From assembly GCF_013328205.1 (NCBI RefSeq), contig NZ_JABULH010000001.1, positions 372,001 to 436,000 on the forward strand: a stretch of 64,000 nt of DNA, in the 5' to 3' direction. The position numbers and the translations under genes were made by a program. This DNA comes from Sphingomonas hominis (GTDB lineage: Bacteria; Pseudomonadota; Alphaproteobacteria; Sphingomonadales; Sphingomonadaceae). How positions within the stretch are numbered: the stretch's first letter is position 1; every line of letters begins with the position of its first letter. The notes under the pieces are model-generated. The model worked only from the letters and a program-made list of their open reading frames with translations. It did no database searches and was not told the origin of the DNA. This document shows, in pieces, positions 22,331 to 31,898 of this stretch.

Positions 22331-23047
22331 CTACCGTGCGGCGGCGGCGATTCGCCCGCGCGCCTCGGCCGCAATCGCCTTGCGGTCGCCGCTGGACGCG
22401 AACGGTTCGAGGAAGTGCAGCGTCGCGGTGAAGCGTCCGGCGCGCGCGAGGACGCGGCGTGCGTGGTCGATGCCGGGCTCGTCGCCGACCCAGGCGAGCT
22501 CGGCCGTCGCCGCACCATAATCGATCCGCACGGGTTGGACCATCAGCCCGGCGGGCGCCGGATCGAGCGCGCCGAGCAGCGCCGCCTTGAACGGCAGCAG
22601 CGTCACGCCGTCACCGGTCGTGCCTTCGGGAAAGATCGTCACCGGCCACGGCTGTGACAGAGCGTCGCGCAATTGCGCCACCTGCGCCGCAACGTTCATC
22701 CGGTCGCCGCGCGCGACGAAGATCGTGTGATTGAGCGTGCACAGCCAGCCGATCAGCGGCACGGCGCGCAACTCGGCCTTTGCGACGAAGGCGGTGCCGT
22801 TCGCGCCCGCGAGCAGCAGGATGTCGATCCAGCTCAGGTGGTTGGCGAGCACTACCACGTCGCGCTTGAGCGGCTGCCCGACCACGCGCACCCGCGCGCC
22901 GACGATCCGCGCGACCGTGCCGAGGAATCGCCGCGGCCAGGGGGAGGGCGCGCGCACCAGCCGCCACGCGCCGTGCAGCATCAGGCCCACCAGTAACGCG
23001 ACGACGAGCAGCGCCAGCCGCATCGCCGTCCAGATCGCGCCACTCAT
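22331..23047 (-). CDS. plsC: 1-acyl-sn-glycerol-3-phosphate acyltransferase family protein
   Basis: 238 aa with one N-terminal membrane helix. Acyltransferase motif I is NHLSWID (HX4D), and FPEGTTGDG is motif III. It probably acylates lysophosphatidic acid, although some paralogues act on ornithine lipids. Its place between fur and miaB is standard in alphaproteobacteria. The ATG at 23047 is used; an upstream TTG would overlap little else but lacks support. Confidence 0.9.
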   Translation of the reverse strand: MSGAIWTAMRLALLVVALLVGLMLHGAWRLVRAPSPWPRRFLGTVARIVGARVRVVGQPLKRDVVVLANHLSWIDILLLAGANGTAFVAKAELRAVPLIGWLCTLNHTIFVARGDRMNVAAQVAQLRDALSQPWPVTIFPEGTTGDGVTLLPFKAALLGALDPAPAGLMVQPVRIDYGAATAELAWVGDEPGIDHARRVLARAGRFTATLHFLEPFASSGDRKAIAAEARGRIAAAAR

Positions 23048-23070
23048 GCCTGTGGTCTCAGCCGGCGTCC

Positions 23071-23493
23071 TCAATCCTTGCGGGTGAGGCTGACGCCGTA
23101 CAATTCCATCCGGTGATCGACCAGGCGGAAGCCGAGCTTCTCCGCAATCGCCTTCTGCAATTGCTCCAGTTCGGGATCGACGAATTCAATCACCTTGCCC
23201 GTCTCAACGTCGATCAGGTGATCGTGATGCGCCTCCGGGCTCGGCTCGTAGCGCGCGCGGCCGTCACCGAAATCGTGACGGTCGAGAATGCCGGCTTCCT
23301 CGAACAGGCGCACCGTGCGGTACACGGTCGCGATCGAGATACCGGAGTCGATCTTCGACGCGCGCTCATACACCTTTTCCACGTCGGGGTGGTCGTCGGC
23401 TTCGGACAGCACGCGCGCGATGACGCGGCGCTGCTCGGTGATGCGCAGGCCCTTCTGCTGGCAAAGGGCTTCGAGATCGATGTTGCGAGGCAT
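23071..23493 (-). CDS. fur: Fur family transcriptional regulator
   Basis: 140 aa. The winged helix (about 8-85) includes LRITEQRRVIARVL and ISIATVYRTVRLFEEAG. The dimerisation domain has the metal-site segment HHDHLIDVETGKVIEF. No CxxC pair of the structural zinc site is present; the only Cys is near residue 11. This matches many alphaproteobacterial Fur/Mur proteins, which respond to manganese or iron. It follows rimI by 58 bases on the same strand. Confidence 0.93.
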   Translation of the reverse strand: MPRNIDLEALCQQKGLRITEQRRVIARVLSEADDHPDVEKVYERASKIDSGISIATVYRTVRLFEEAGILDRHDFGDGRARYEPSPEAHHDHLIDVETGKVIEFVDPELEQLQKAIAEKLGFRLVDHRMELYGVSLTRKD

Positions 23494-23551
23494 GAACGCG
23501 CTCTTAAAGCGTCGGGCTTGTTGCGAAAAGCGCTACCGACTCGCAAAAAGC

Positions 23552-24025
23552 TTAGACGTCACGGGCGTAAGTATGCGCGTCGAAACTCTCGCCCGACTTG
23601 GCGCGATAATAATCGCGCCGCTCGCCCGCCTTGGTGAACCCGTGCGCGGCGTAGAGCGCGACCGCGGGATTGTTGGCGCGTACCTCCAAATGGACGCGGC
23701 GAACACCGCGTCCACGGCATTCGGCCAGCATCGACCGCATCAGCGCACCCGCGACGCCGCGGCGGCGGCAGGCCGGATCGACCGCAATTAGCAGCAATTC
23801 CGCCTCGTCGATGATCGCGCGGACCAAGGCAAAGCCGACCAGCTCGCCCTCGATCCGCGCGAGCGTCAGCCACACGCCCGGCATGGTCAGGATGCCCACG
23901 CATTGCGCACGCGTCCACGCCTCGCCGTAGCGCGGCTCGAACGCCGCCTGCATCACGCGGTCGACCGCGTCGGCGTCGCTGACGCGCCCGCTCGCGATCT
24001 CGACCGCGTGGAGTTGCGTGCTCAC
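23552..24025 (-). CDS. rimI: GNAT acetyltransferase, RimI-like
   Basis: 157 aa with the acetyl-CoA signature DPACRRRGVAGALM (Q/RxxGxG/A type) and the RimI-like ending EVRANNPAVALYAAHGFTKAGERRDYY. RimI acetylates the N-terminus of ribosomal protein bS18. The position just after tsaB is the usual tsaB-rimI pairing. The GTG start overlaps the tsaB stop (GTGA). Confidence 0.92.
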   Translation of the reverse strand: MSTQLHAVEIASGRVSDADAVDRVMQAAFEPRYGEAWTRAQCVGILTMPGVWLTLARIEGELVGFALVRAIIDEAELLLIAVDPACRRRGVAGALMRSMLAECRGRGVRRVHLEVRANNPAVALYAAHGFTKAGERRDYYRAKSGESFDAHTYARDV

Positions 24026-24660
24026 CGCGGCGCCTTGGGTGAGGGCAGTTTCGCGTCGGGCGCGCGGCCGTAGAGCGGGGCAGGGGAAAGCGCGCGATAG
24101 TCGGGCGGCAGCAGCAGCGCGTCGGCCGCATCGGGCCAGGCTTTCGCGACCGGAAAGTCGGGATCGAGGTCCGCCAGCCAGCGCGTTCCACTACCCACCG
24201 CGCGGCGCATGCCCAGCGCGGCGAGCGCCGCCTCGGGACGGAGCGACTGCACCTCACCCAGCGCGCGGAAAGGGGCGGCGAACACCTGCATGAAGACCTC
24301 ACCGTGCCCGCCTTCGGTCACCACCGCAAGCTCACCTACGTCGCCATCAGCCAGCGCCGCCGCCGCGATCAGCGCCAGCGCGCTATACCCGCGCGCCTCG
24401 GCTCCCCAGCCGAGCGCCAGCGCGCGTGCCGCGGCGATCCCGACGCGGATGCCGGTGAAGCTGCCCGGCCCGACATCGACCAGGATGTGGCGCGCGCGCC
24501 CGCCGTCCGGCAGCTCGGCGATCATCGGCAGCAGCCGCTCGGCATGGCCGCGCCCGACCACGTCGTGCCGGCGTGCGAGCAGCGTCTCGTTCTCGAATAG
24601 TGCGACCGAGCAAGCGGCGGTCGCGGTGTCGATGACGAGCAGGCGGGCTGCGTCGCTCAC
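24022..24660 (-). CDS. tsaB: tRNA threonylcarbamoyladenosine biosynthesis protein TsaB
   Basis: 212 aa with an ASKHA-type N-terminal half: LLVIDTATAACSVAL, GHAERLLPMI, and DVGPGSFTGIRVGIAAARALA as the family hallmark. It is the partner that stabilises TsaD in making t6A37 of tRNA and has no catalysis of its own. GTG is the only sensible start. It is coupled to rimI. Confidence 0.95.
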   Translation of the reverse strand: MSDAARLLVIDTATAACSVALFENETLLARRHDVVGRGHAERLLPMIAELPDGGRARHILVDVGPGSFTGIRVGIAAARALALGWGAEARGYSALALIAAAALADGDVGELAVVTEGGHGEVFMQVFAAPFRALGEVQSLRPEAALAALGMRRAVGSGTRWLADLDPDFPVAKAWPDAADALLLPPDYRALSPAPLYGRAPDAKLPSPKAPR

Positions 24661-24717
24661 GTCAGCGGCTCGGAAAGCAGGAGAAGCATCGCGCAGGCTT
24701 TCGCCGCCCGCGCGGCT

Positions 24718-25311
24718 TCATGCAACCGTGTTGAACTTCTCGAACGCAGGACGCGGGCTACGGTCGTACACCGAGCCGGGATCGCCGTGGCCGAGCGTCA
24801 TGATGAAGTTGGTGCGGACCGCAGGGGTGTCAGCGAAGAACGCCTTGTCGACCGCGCCGCCGTCGAACCCCGACATCGCGCCGATATCGAAGCCGAGTGC
24901 GCGTGCCGCCAGGATCAGGTACCCACCTTGCAGCGACGAGTTGCGGAACGCCGACGCTTCACGCAGCTCGCGATTGCCGTCGAACCAGCTCTCGGCGTCG
25001 GTGTGCGGGAACAACTCGGGCAGATGCTCGTGAAACTCGGTGTCCATGCCGATGACGACGGTCACCGGCGCGCTCAACACCTTGGGCTTGTTCGCCTCCG
25101 AGCAGCAATCGGCGAGTTTTGCCTTGGCCGCGTCAGACCTGCACCAAACCAATCGCGCGGGCAGTTGGTTGGCGGAGGTCGGCCCCATCTTCGCCAGCTC
25201 CCAGATCGCGCGGCAATCGTCCTCGCTGACGGGCTGATCGGTGTAGCCGTTGTAGCTGCGCGCGGTGCGGAACAGCTGGTCGAGCGCGGCGTCGTTCAGG
25301 GGCTGGGACAT
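24718..25311 (-). CDS. Malonic semialdehyde reductase / nitroreductase family (RutE-like)
   Basis: 197-aa flavin-dependent nitroreductase-fold protein. It has RSYNGYTDQPVSEDD near the start, MGPTSANQLPARLVWC, and GFDIGAMSGFDGGAVDKAFF, the segment typical of the RutE/HadB-like subgroup that reduces malonic semialdehyde in pyrimidine breakdown. No other rut genes are nearby, so it may act as a general aldehyde or nitro reductase. Confidence 0.88.
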   Translation of the reverse strand: MSQPLNDAALDQLFRTARSYNGYTDQPVSEDDCRAIWELAKMGPTSANQLPARLVWCRSDAAKAKLADCCSEANKPKVLSAPVTVVIGMDTEFHEHLPELFPHTDAESWFDGNRELREASAFRNSSLQGGYLILAARALGFDIGAMSGFDGGAVDKAFFADTPAVRTNFIMTLGHGDPGSVYDRSPRPAFEKFNTVA

Positions 25312-25351
25312 GAAGGCTCCGAAAGGTCGAGAAAGGCTAAAGGGCTGCGGA

Positions 25352-25924
25352 TCAGACCGCGCGCACTTCGCTCACTTCGGGCACGTAATAGCGCAGCAAT
25401 TGCTCGATGCCGTTCTTCAGCGTTGCGCTCGACGACGGGCACCCCGCGCACGCACCCTGCATCCGCAGATACACCTTGCCCTTGTCGAAGCCACGATAGA
25501 CGATGTCGCCGCCATCGTTCGCCACCGCCGGGCGCACGCGCGTCTCGATCAAGTCCTTGATCTGCGCCACGATGTCCGCATCAGCAGGATCATCGGCAAA
25601 AGCTTCCTCTTCCGCCGGTACCGAGAAGCCGGCCGTGGCCGGGCGGAACAGCGGCATCTGTGCCGCGAAATGATCCATCAAAATGCCGAGCACGTCGGGC
25701 TTGAGCATCGCCCACGACGTACCGGGTGCCGCCGTCACCGACACGAAATCGCGCCCAAAGAACACGCCGGTCACGTCGCCCAGGTCGAACAACGCCTGCG
25801 CCAGCGGGCTCGCCTCGGCTTCCTCGGGCGTCGCGAAGTCGCGCGTGCCCTCATCCATCACGACGCGGTTCGGCAGGAACTTCAGGGTCGCCGGGTTCGG
25901 CGTGACTTCGGTCTCGATCAGCAT
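25352..25924 (-). CDS. nfuA: NfuA/NifU-type iron-sulfur scaffold
   Basis: 190 aa. An Nfu N-terminal domain (about 1-90, TEVTPNPATLKFLPNR) precedes a C-terminal NifU domain (about 115-185, RPAVANDGGDIVYRGF) with the cluster-binding MQGACAGCPSS (CxxC). It carries 4Fe-4S clusters to client proteins and would work downstream of the suf system at 35-41 kb. The ATG at 25924 yields the conserved N-terminus. Confidence 0.95.
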   Translation of the reverse strand: MLIETEVTPNPATLKFLPNRVVMDEGTRDFATPEEAEASPLAQALFDLGDVTGVFFGRDFVSVTAAPGTSWAMLKPDVLGILMDHFAAQMPLFRPATAGFSVPAEEEAFADDPADADIVAQIKDLIETRVRPAVANDGGDIVYRGFDKGKVYLRMQGACAGCPSSSATLKNGIEQLLRYYVPEVSEVRAV

Positions 25925-26003
25925 GGGCGCGATGTGGCCCGAGGCGACGGCTGGATCAAGCGGGTTGCGCGAAAGCGATCGTTTCAGCGCGCGTGCCCCG
26001 CCT

Positions 26004-26852
26004 TCACACGTCCAGCTGCTTTACCGCCGCGTTCCATTTGGCGACATTGTCGCGCGCTTCCTGCACGAACGCGCTGCGCTTGACGAAGCCGAGGAACAGG
26101 TCCGCGAACCATTTGCCCGGCTGACGCAGCGGGCGCTCAAATTGGATCAGCAGCACGACGCGGGTGCTCTCCGTGTCATTCCACACCTCGTGATCGTAGG
26201 TGTCGTCGAACACGAGCGTCTGCCCCTCCGACCAGCGCACGATACGGTCGTCGACGCGCATCCGTACATCGCCGTCGCGCGGCACGATCAATCCCAAGTG
26301 GCAGGTGATCAGCCCCTTGGTCACGCCGCGATGCGCCGGGATGTGCGTGCCCGGCGCCAGAATCGAGAAGAACGCCGAGTTCAGCCCCGGGATCGCCTCG
26401 ATCACCGCCTTGGTGCGCGGGCAGCGCGCTAGATTGTCGTCGATCGGATAGCCGTAACCCCACAGAAAGAACGACCGCCACTTGTTCACTTCCGCGATCG
26501 AGCGGTGGTCGGGCGAGATCGTGGCGAGGCTCGGCGCGGCATGGCCCACCAGCGCGGCCGCGGTCGCCTCCGCACGGATCGCCGCCCACTCGTCGCGCAA
26601 TCCTTGCGTCCAAGCGAAATCGCGCACGTCGAGCACCGGATCGTTCGGCACCAGCGACGATCCCGCGATCAGCCGGTCGAAGATCCCGCGCAGATGCTTG
26701 CCGACGCGGATGATCAGCGGGCGATTGCCTTCCGCCTTCATCGCCGCACCCGGCGCCGGCGCGCCCGAGATGACGTTCGGGTCGGGGATCGTCGCCTTCG
26801 CGCCCGTGCTGCGCTGCCACGTGCCCGGTTCGACAAGCTTTTCTGCAATCAT
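26004..26852 (-). CDS. Aspartyl/asparaginyl beta-hydroxylase-like protein (LpxO type)
   Basis: 282-aa Fe(II)/2-oxoglutarate dioxygenase fold. The core is WRSFFLWGYGYPIDDN, SAFFSILAPGTHIPAHRGVTKG, CHLGLIVP and FDDTYDHEVWNDT, with the expected His ligands. Bacterial relatives such as LpxO hydroxylate lipid A acyl chains; others act on proteins. The substrate is unknown. ATG 26852 is preferred over a GTG four codons upstream. Confidence 0.85.
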   Translation of the reverse strand: MIAEKLVEPGTWQRSTGAKATIPDPNVISGAPAPGAAMKAEGNRPLIIRVGKHLRGIFDRLIAGSSLVPNDPVLDVRDFAWTQGLRDEWAAIRAEATAAALVGHAAPSLATISPDHRSIAEVNKWRSFFLWGYGYPIDDNLARCPRTKAVIEAIPGLNSAFFSILAPGTHIPAHRGVTKGLITCHLGLIVPRDGDVRMRVDDRIVRWSEGQTLVFDDTYDHEVWNDTESTRVVLLIQFERPLRQPGKWFADLFLGFVKRSAFVQEARDNVAKWNAAVKQLDV

Positions 26853-27077
26853 GGCACTGTCCACTGCTTGGCTCGATCCGCTCCGGTCATGCGCGTGTCC
26901 GGGGTGGGTAGCGCTCTGCTACCGGCGCAACGCGACGAAATGATGGCATCGATGCGGCGAAGCGTGAGTGTCCCCGTGCGGACGGGTCAGCAATGTGTTT
27001 CCCCGCGCCTTCTCTGGCATGCTCCGCGTCGCGCTGGACGTTGCGGAGGCGCCGCACCATGCCTACACAGGTTACAT

Positions 27078-30041
27078 ATGAGCTTATCCGCACGCGCGCT
27101 GTCGAAGCCGCTCGTCGCCTTTCTCCTCACTACCGCGCTCGTTCCGGCCGCCGCCGGTCAGCGCGTCGGGAACGGCAAGCCTGCTCCTTCGGTCAAGGCG
27201 TCGACGCCCGACGCCACGCCGGTCGATCCCGCCTCGGTCAAGGTCGACACCGCACCCTGGCTGTTCAAGGGATCGGACATCCCGCCTGACACGGCATGGT
27301 ATTTCGGACGCCTACCCAACGGACTGCGCTACGCCGTGCGCAAGAACGGCGTGCCGCCGGGCCAGGTCGCGGTGCGCGTCCGCATCGATGCGGGTTCGCT
27401 CTACGAGAAGGACGACGAGCAGGGCTTCGCGCACCTGATCGAGCATCTGTCGTTCCGCGGCTCCAAATACGTTCCTGACGGCGAGGCGAAGCGCGTGTGG
27501 CAGCGCTTCGGTGCCACCTTCGGCTCGGACTCGAACGCGTCGACCACCCCGACGCAGACCGTCTACAAGCTCGACCTGCCAGGCGCCACGCAGGCGAACC
27601 TCGACGAAAGCCTCAAGATTTTCGCCGGCATGATGCAGGAACCCGCGATCACCGCGCAGGGCCTCGCCGCCGAGCGTCCTGCGGTGCTCGCCGAGCAGCG
27701 CGAGGCGCCGGGGCCGCAGGTGCGCTACGGCGACGCACTGCGCCAGACCTTCTTCGCCGGCCAACCGCTCGCCGAACGCTCGCCGATCGGCACGATCAAG
27801 ACGTTGGAAGCCGCGACCCCGGCGGCGGTGCAGGCGTTCCACGATCGCTGGTACCGGCCCGAGAATACGGTCGTGATCCTGTCGGGTGATATCGATCCCG
27901 CCACCGCCGCGACGCTGATCGTCAAGAATTTCGCGAGTTGGACCGGCCACGGTCCGGCGGTCTCCGCGCCCGACTTCGGCAAGCCCGACCCGAACGCGCC
28001 GCCGACGAAGACGGTGGTAGAGCCCTCGCTGCCGCCGATCGTCGCCACTGCGGTGCTGCGTCCATGGACGTTCCAGGACGACACGATCATCTTCAATCAG
28101 AAGCGCCTGGTCGACTTCGTCGCGTTGCGCGTCATCAACCGCCGGCTGGAGACGCGCGCGCGCGCTGGTGGCAGTTTCCTACAAGCATCGGTCAGCCTCG
28201 ACGACGTGTCGCGTTCGGCGAACGGTACCTTCACCAACATCGTGCCCTTGGGCGACGACTGGGAAGCGGCGTTGAAGGACGTGCGCGCGGTGATCGCCGA
28301 CGCGATGGCGACCGCACCGACGCAGGCCGAGGTCGACCGCGAACTGACCGAGTTCGACGCCGCGATGAAGAACGAAGTCGCCACCGCGCGCGTCGAGGCG
28401 GGGTCGAAGCAGGCCGACGACATGGTCGGCGCGCTCGACATCCGTGAAACGGTCGCCGGGCCGGAAACCTCGTACAAGATCCTGCAGGACGCGCGCGCCA
28501 AGGGGTTCTTCACCCCCGCCGCGATGCTCGAATCGACCAATCGCCTGTTCAAGGGCGACGCGACACGCGCGCTCCTCAACACGCGCACCGCCGACGCGGG
28601 CGCCGCGGCCAAGCTCGCCGCCGCCTTGAAGGCCGACGTGTCGAAGCTCGCGGGCAAGCGCAGCCAGCAGGCGGCGGTCGACTTCTCCAAGGTGCCCAAG
28701 CTGGGTGCGCCCGGCAAGGTCACCGCGCGCACGACCGTGTCCGCCGATCCCGGCATCGAGCAGGTGACCTTTTCCAACGGCATGCGCGCGTTGATCTACC
28801 CGAACTCGTCGGAGACCGGCCGCGTCTACATCCGGGTGCGCTTCGGACACGGCTATCTCGCGCTGCCGGGCGACCGTCCGACCGTCGCTTGGGCGGGCGA
28901 CAACGCATTGGTGGCGAGCGGCATCGGCAAGCTGCGGCAGGGCGATCTCGATCAACTCACCGCCGGGCGCCGCATGGGGCTCGATTTCGACATCGGCGAC
29001 GACGCGTTCACCATGGGCGCGATCACCACACCGGGCGATTACGCCGACAATCTCACGCTGATGGCGGCCAAGCTCGCCGCACCCGGCTGGGATCCCGCAC
29101 CCGTCGCGCGCGCGCGTGCCGCGGCGCTCGCGGGCTATGCCGGGCTGTCGTCGTCGCCCGACGGCGTGCTGTCGCGCGATCTCGAGCGGTTGCTGCGCGA
29201 CGGCGATCCGCGCTGGGGTCCGCCCGACCTGCCGCAGATCAACGCGCTCAACGCCGCCGACTTCCGCAAATTATGGGAGCCGCTGCTCGCGACCGGCCCG
29301 ATCGAGGTCGACGTGTTCGGCGACACAACGGCCGACCAGGCGATCGCCGCGATCGCCAAGAGCTTCGGCGCGCTGAAACCCCGCACACCCGACACGCGCG
29401 CCTCGGCTCCCGTCCGCTTCCCGGCGCACAACGCCACGCCCGTCATCCGCACGCACGACGGCGCCGACACGCAGGCCGCGGCGGTGATCGCCTGGCCGAC
29501 CGGCGGCGGATCGGCCGACCATGCCGAGAGTCGCCGCCTCGACGTGCTGGCGGCGGTCTTCTCCGACCGGCTGTTCGATCGCCTCCGCTCGGTTGCGGGA
29601 GCCAGCTACTCGCCTAGCGCGCAGAGCCAATGGCCCGCCGGGCTGCCCGGCGGCGGTCGCCTGATCGCGCTGGGTCAGGTCGCGCCCGACCGCGTGCCGC
29701 TGTTCTTCCAGCTATCGCGTCAGATCGCCGCCGAGCTCGTCTCGACGCCGATCGACGCCGACGAGCTGAAGCGCACGATTGTCCCGATGCTCCAGTACAT
29801 GGCGCGCGCCTCGTCGGGGAACCAGTTCTGGCTCGCGCAATTACAGGGCGGCAGCTACGATCCGAAACGCGTGGAAGCGACGCAGAGCCTCGTCACCGAC
29901 ATGACGGCCATCACGCCCGAGGTGCTGCAAGCCACCGCGGCGAAATACCTGCGGCCCGACAAAGACTGGACGATGACGGTGATGCCGAAGAAGGCCGCGC
30001 CGGCGCTAGGGGCCTCTTCTTCGATCGAAGGGACGAAATAG
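27078..30041 (+). CDS. M16 family zinc metallopeptidase, exported
   Basis: 987 aa. The N-terminus SARALSKPLVAFLLTTALVPAAAG is a signal peptide, so the enzyme is periplasmic. The first M16 domain has the inverted zinc motif HLIEH followed by LSFRGSKYVP. Later halves repeat the M16 fold without the motif (YRPENTVVILSGDID; LFDRLRSVAGASYSPSAQSQ). The length and duplicated architecture resemble PqqL-type proteases. No ABC transporter or TonB receptor for a released product is adjacent. Confidence 0.93.
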   Translation: MSLSARALSKPLVAFLLTTALVPAAAGQRVGNGKPAPSVKASTPDATPVDPASVKVDTAPWLFKGSDIPPDTAWYFGRLPNGLRYAVRKNGVPPGQVAVRVRIDAGSLYEKDDEQGFAHLIEHLSFRGSKYVPDGEAKRVWQRFGATFGSDSNASTTPTQTVYKLDLPGATQANLDESLKIFAGMMQEPAITAQGLAAERPAVLAEQREAPGPQVRYGDALRQTFFAGQPLAERSPIGTIKTLEAATPAAVQAFHDRWYRPENTVVILSGDIDPATAATLIVKNFASWTGHGPAVSAPDFGKPDPNAPPTKTVVEPSLPPIVATAVLRPWTFQDDTIIFNQKRLVDFVALRVINRRLETRARAGGSFLQASVSLDDVSRSANGTFTNIVPLGDDWEAALKDVRAVIADAMATAPTQAEVDRELTEFDAAMKNEVATARVEAGSKQADDMVGALDIRETVAGPETSYKILQDARAKGFFTPAAMLESTNRLFKGDATRALLNTRTADAGAAAKLAAALKADVSKLAGKRSQQAAVDFSKVPKLGAPGKVTARTTVSADPGIEQVTFSNGMRALIYPNSSETGRVYIRVRFGHGYLALPGDRPTVAWAGDNALVASGIGKLRQGDLDQLTAGRRMGLDFDIGDDAFTMGAITTPGDYADNLTLMAAKLAAPGWDPAPVARARAAALAGYAGLSSSPDGVLSRDLERLLRDGDPRWGPPDLPQINALNAADFRKLWEPLLATGPIEVDVFGDTTADQAIAAIAKSFGALKPRTPDTRASAPVRFPAHNATPVIRTHDGADTQAAAVIAWPTGGGSADHAESRRLDVLAAVFSDRLFDRLRSVAGASYSPSAQSQWPAGLPGGGRLIALGQVAPDRVPLFFQLSRQIAAELVSTPIDADELKRTIVPMLQYMARASSGNQFWLAQLQGGSYDPKRVEATQSLVTDMTAITPEVLQATAAKYLRPDKDWTMTVMPKKAAPALGASSSIEGTK

Positions 30042-30079
30042 CAGGCGTTACACCGCTTGTCGGCGATGTAACCTCATTT

Positions 30080-30107
30080 GCCGCGCGAGGCACGAGCTTC
30101 GCGCGGC
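30080..30107. terminator. Hairpin between convergent M16 and acyl-CoA ligase genes
   Basis: GCCGCGCGA (30080-30088) and TCGCGCGGC (30099-30107) form a perfect 9-bp stem with a 10-base loop, directly after the acyl-CoA ligase stop. There is no T-run on either strand, so it may act as a weak bidirectional terminator or protect 3' ends. Confidence 0.4.
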
Positions 30108-31898
30108 TCAGCCCTTGTACAGCCCCTCCAGCCGCTCGCCGTAGATCTTCCGCAGCACGTGACGGCGGATCTTCAGGCTCGGCGTCAGTTGCTCGTTCTC
30201 GATCGCGAAGGGTTCGTCGGCGATCACCCAGCGGCGGACGCGTTCGATCACCGACAGGTCGCGGTTGGTGCGGTCGACCGCCTTTTGCAGCGCCGCGCGA
30301 TAGTCCTGATTGTCGACCAGCCCCTTGTACCCGCCCGACAGCCCGTTCGCGCGTGCCCAGTCCTGCGTCCATTCGGCATCGGGCACCAGCACCGCGACCA
30401 TGTGCGGCTTGCGGTCGCCGGCGATCATCGCCTGCGCGATCTCGGGCTGGAGCGTCAGCATCCCCTCGACCTTGGCAGGCGCGACATTGTCGCCCTTGTC
30501 GTTGATGATCAGGTCTTTCTTGCGATCGGTGATGCGGATGCGCCCGCGTTCATCGAACTCGCCGATGTCGCCGGTGTGGAGCCAGCCGTCCTGCAACACG
30601 CGCGCCGTCTCGGCGTCATTGCGCCAATAACCGTGCATCACGAGTTCGCCGCGCACCAGGATCTCACCATCGTCGGCGATACGGACCTCCGTATCGGGCA
30701 GCGGCGGCCCGACGCTGTCCATTGTCACCCCGGCTCTCGGCCGGTTGCACGAGATGACGGGTGCCGCCTCGGTCTGACCATAGCCCTGAAGAAAGGTCAC
30801 GCCGAGTGATTGGAAGAAGATGCCGACCTCAGGCGTCAACGGTGCGCCGCCCGAGATCATCGCCTTCATTCGGCCGCCGAATTTCTTCGCGATCTTTGGC
30901 TTGAACAGCGCGTCGACGAGCAGCGCCTTGGGTCGGTCGGCGAGCCGGAGTTCGTTCGCATAGCGCTTCGTGCCGATGTCGAGCGCGGCGGCGAGCAACT
31001 TTGCTGACAGACCGCCCTGCTTCTCGATCGCCTTGGAGATGCGGGTACGTAATACTTCGAACAGGCGCGGCACCACGAACATGATCGTCGGGCGCGTCTG
31101 CTCCATGTTGGCGGCGAGCTTCTCGATCCCTTCCGCATAGTAGATCTGCCCGCCGAGCCCGATCGGCACGAACTGTCCGCCGGTATGTTCGTAGGCGTGG
31201 CTGAGTGGCAGGAACGACAGGAACACCTCGTCGCCCCAACCCAGGTCTTCCGAGATGACGTCGCAGCAACCCTTGACGTTGTGGAGGATCGCGCCGTGGT
31301 GCTGCACCACCCCGCGCGGCGCACCACCGGTGCCGCTGGTGTAGATGATGCAGGCGGGGTCGGTGCGTGCGAAATCCGCTGCGCCGCGCGCGTCCTGCAC
31401 GCTTGCCGCGTGCGTGTCGATCAGCGTCTGCCAGTCGTAGACGTCGAACGGCGTCTGCCCCAGCCGGACCGGATCGATCCCGATCAGGATCTGCGGCTGG
31501 ATCGAGCGCAGGATCGCGGGCATCAGCGTCTTGGCGAGCTTGTCGGTCGAGACAATCACCGCCTTGGCGCCCGAATTCTCGATGATGTGCGTGTGATCGC
31601 GCTCGGTGTTGGTGGTGTAGGTCGGCACCGTCACCGCGCCCGCCGCCATGATCGCGAGATCGGACAGGCACCATTCGGGCCGGTTCTCGCTCACCAGCAT
31701 GACGCGGTCGCCGCGCTCGATCCCGATCGCGGTCAGCGCCGCCGCGAGCCGCGCCACCCGCTCGGCCGCCTCGCGCCACGTGATCGAGGCCCAGGCACCG
31801 TCGCGCTTCGCCCACAGGAACGGCGCGTCGCCTTTCTCGGCCGCGCGGGTAAAGAACATCGCGACCAGATTGGGGAAATGCTCAAGCCTGCGTGTCAC
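30108..31898 (-). CDS. Long-chain fatty-acid-CoA ligase family (AMP-forming)
   Basis: 596-aa adenylate-forming enzyme that activates fatty acids to acyl-CoA. Motifs visible are the AMP loop IIYTSGTGGAPRGVV, FLPLSHAYEHTGG, the GYGQTEAAP motif, the hinge GWLHTGDIGEFDERGRIRITDRKKD and the catalytic Lys of TPSLKIRRHVL. The phosphate loop departs from the usual SGTTGxPKG at two places (Gly for Thr, Arg for Lys). The GTG at 31898 is preceded by GGGAGGATC and no ATG fits. Confidence 0.92.
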   Translation of the reverse strand: MTRRLEHFPNLVAMFFTRAAEKGDAPFLWAKRDGAWASITWREAAERVARLAAALTAIGIERGDRVMLVSENRPEWCLSDLAIMAAGAVTVPTYTTNTERDHTHIIENSGAKAVIVSTDKLAKTLMPAILRSIQPQILIGIDPVRLGQTPFDVYDWQTLIDTHAASVQDARGAADFARTDPACIIYTSGTGGAPRGVVQHHGAILHNVKGCCDVISEDLGWGDEVFLSFLPLSHAYEHTGGQFVPIGLGGQIYYAEGIEKLAANMEQTRPTIMFVVPRLFEVLRTRISKAIEKQGGLSAKLLAAALDIGTKRYANELRLADRPKALLVDALFKPKIAKKFGGRMKAMISGGAPLTPEVGIFFQSLGVTFLQGYGQTEAAPVISCNRPRAGVTMDSVGPPLPDTEVRIADDGEILVRGELVMHGYWRNDAETARVLQDGWLHTGDIGEFDERGRIRITDRKKDLIINDKGDNVAPAKVEGMLTLQPEIAQAMIAGDRKPHMVAVLVPDAEWTQDWARANGLSGGYKGLVDNQDYRAALQKAVDRTNRDLSVIERVRRWVIADEPFAIENEQLTPSLKIRRHVLRKIYGERLEGLYKG

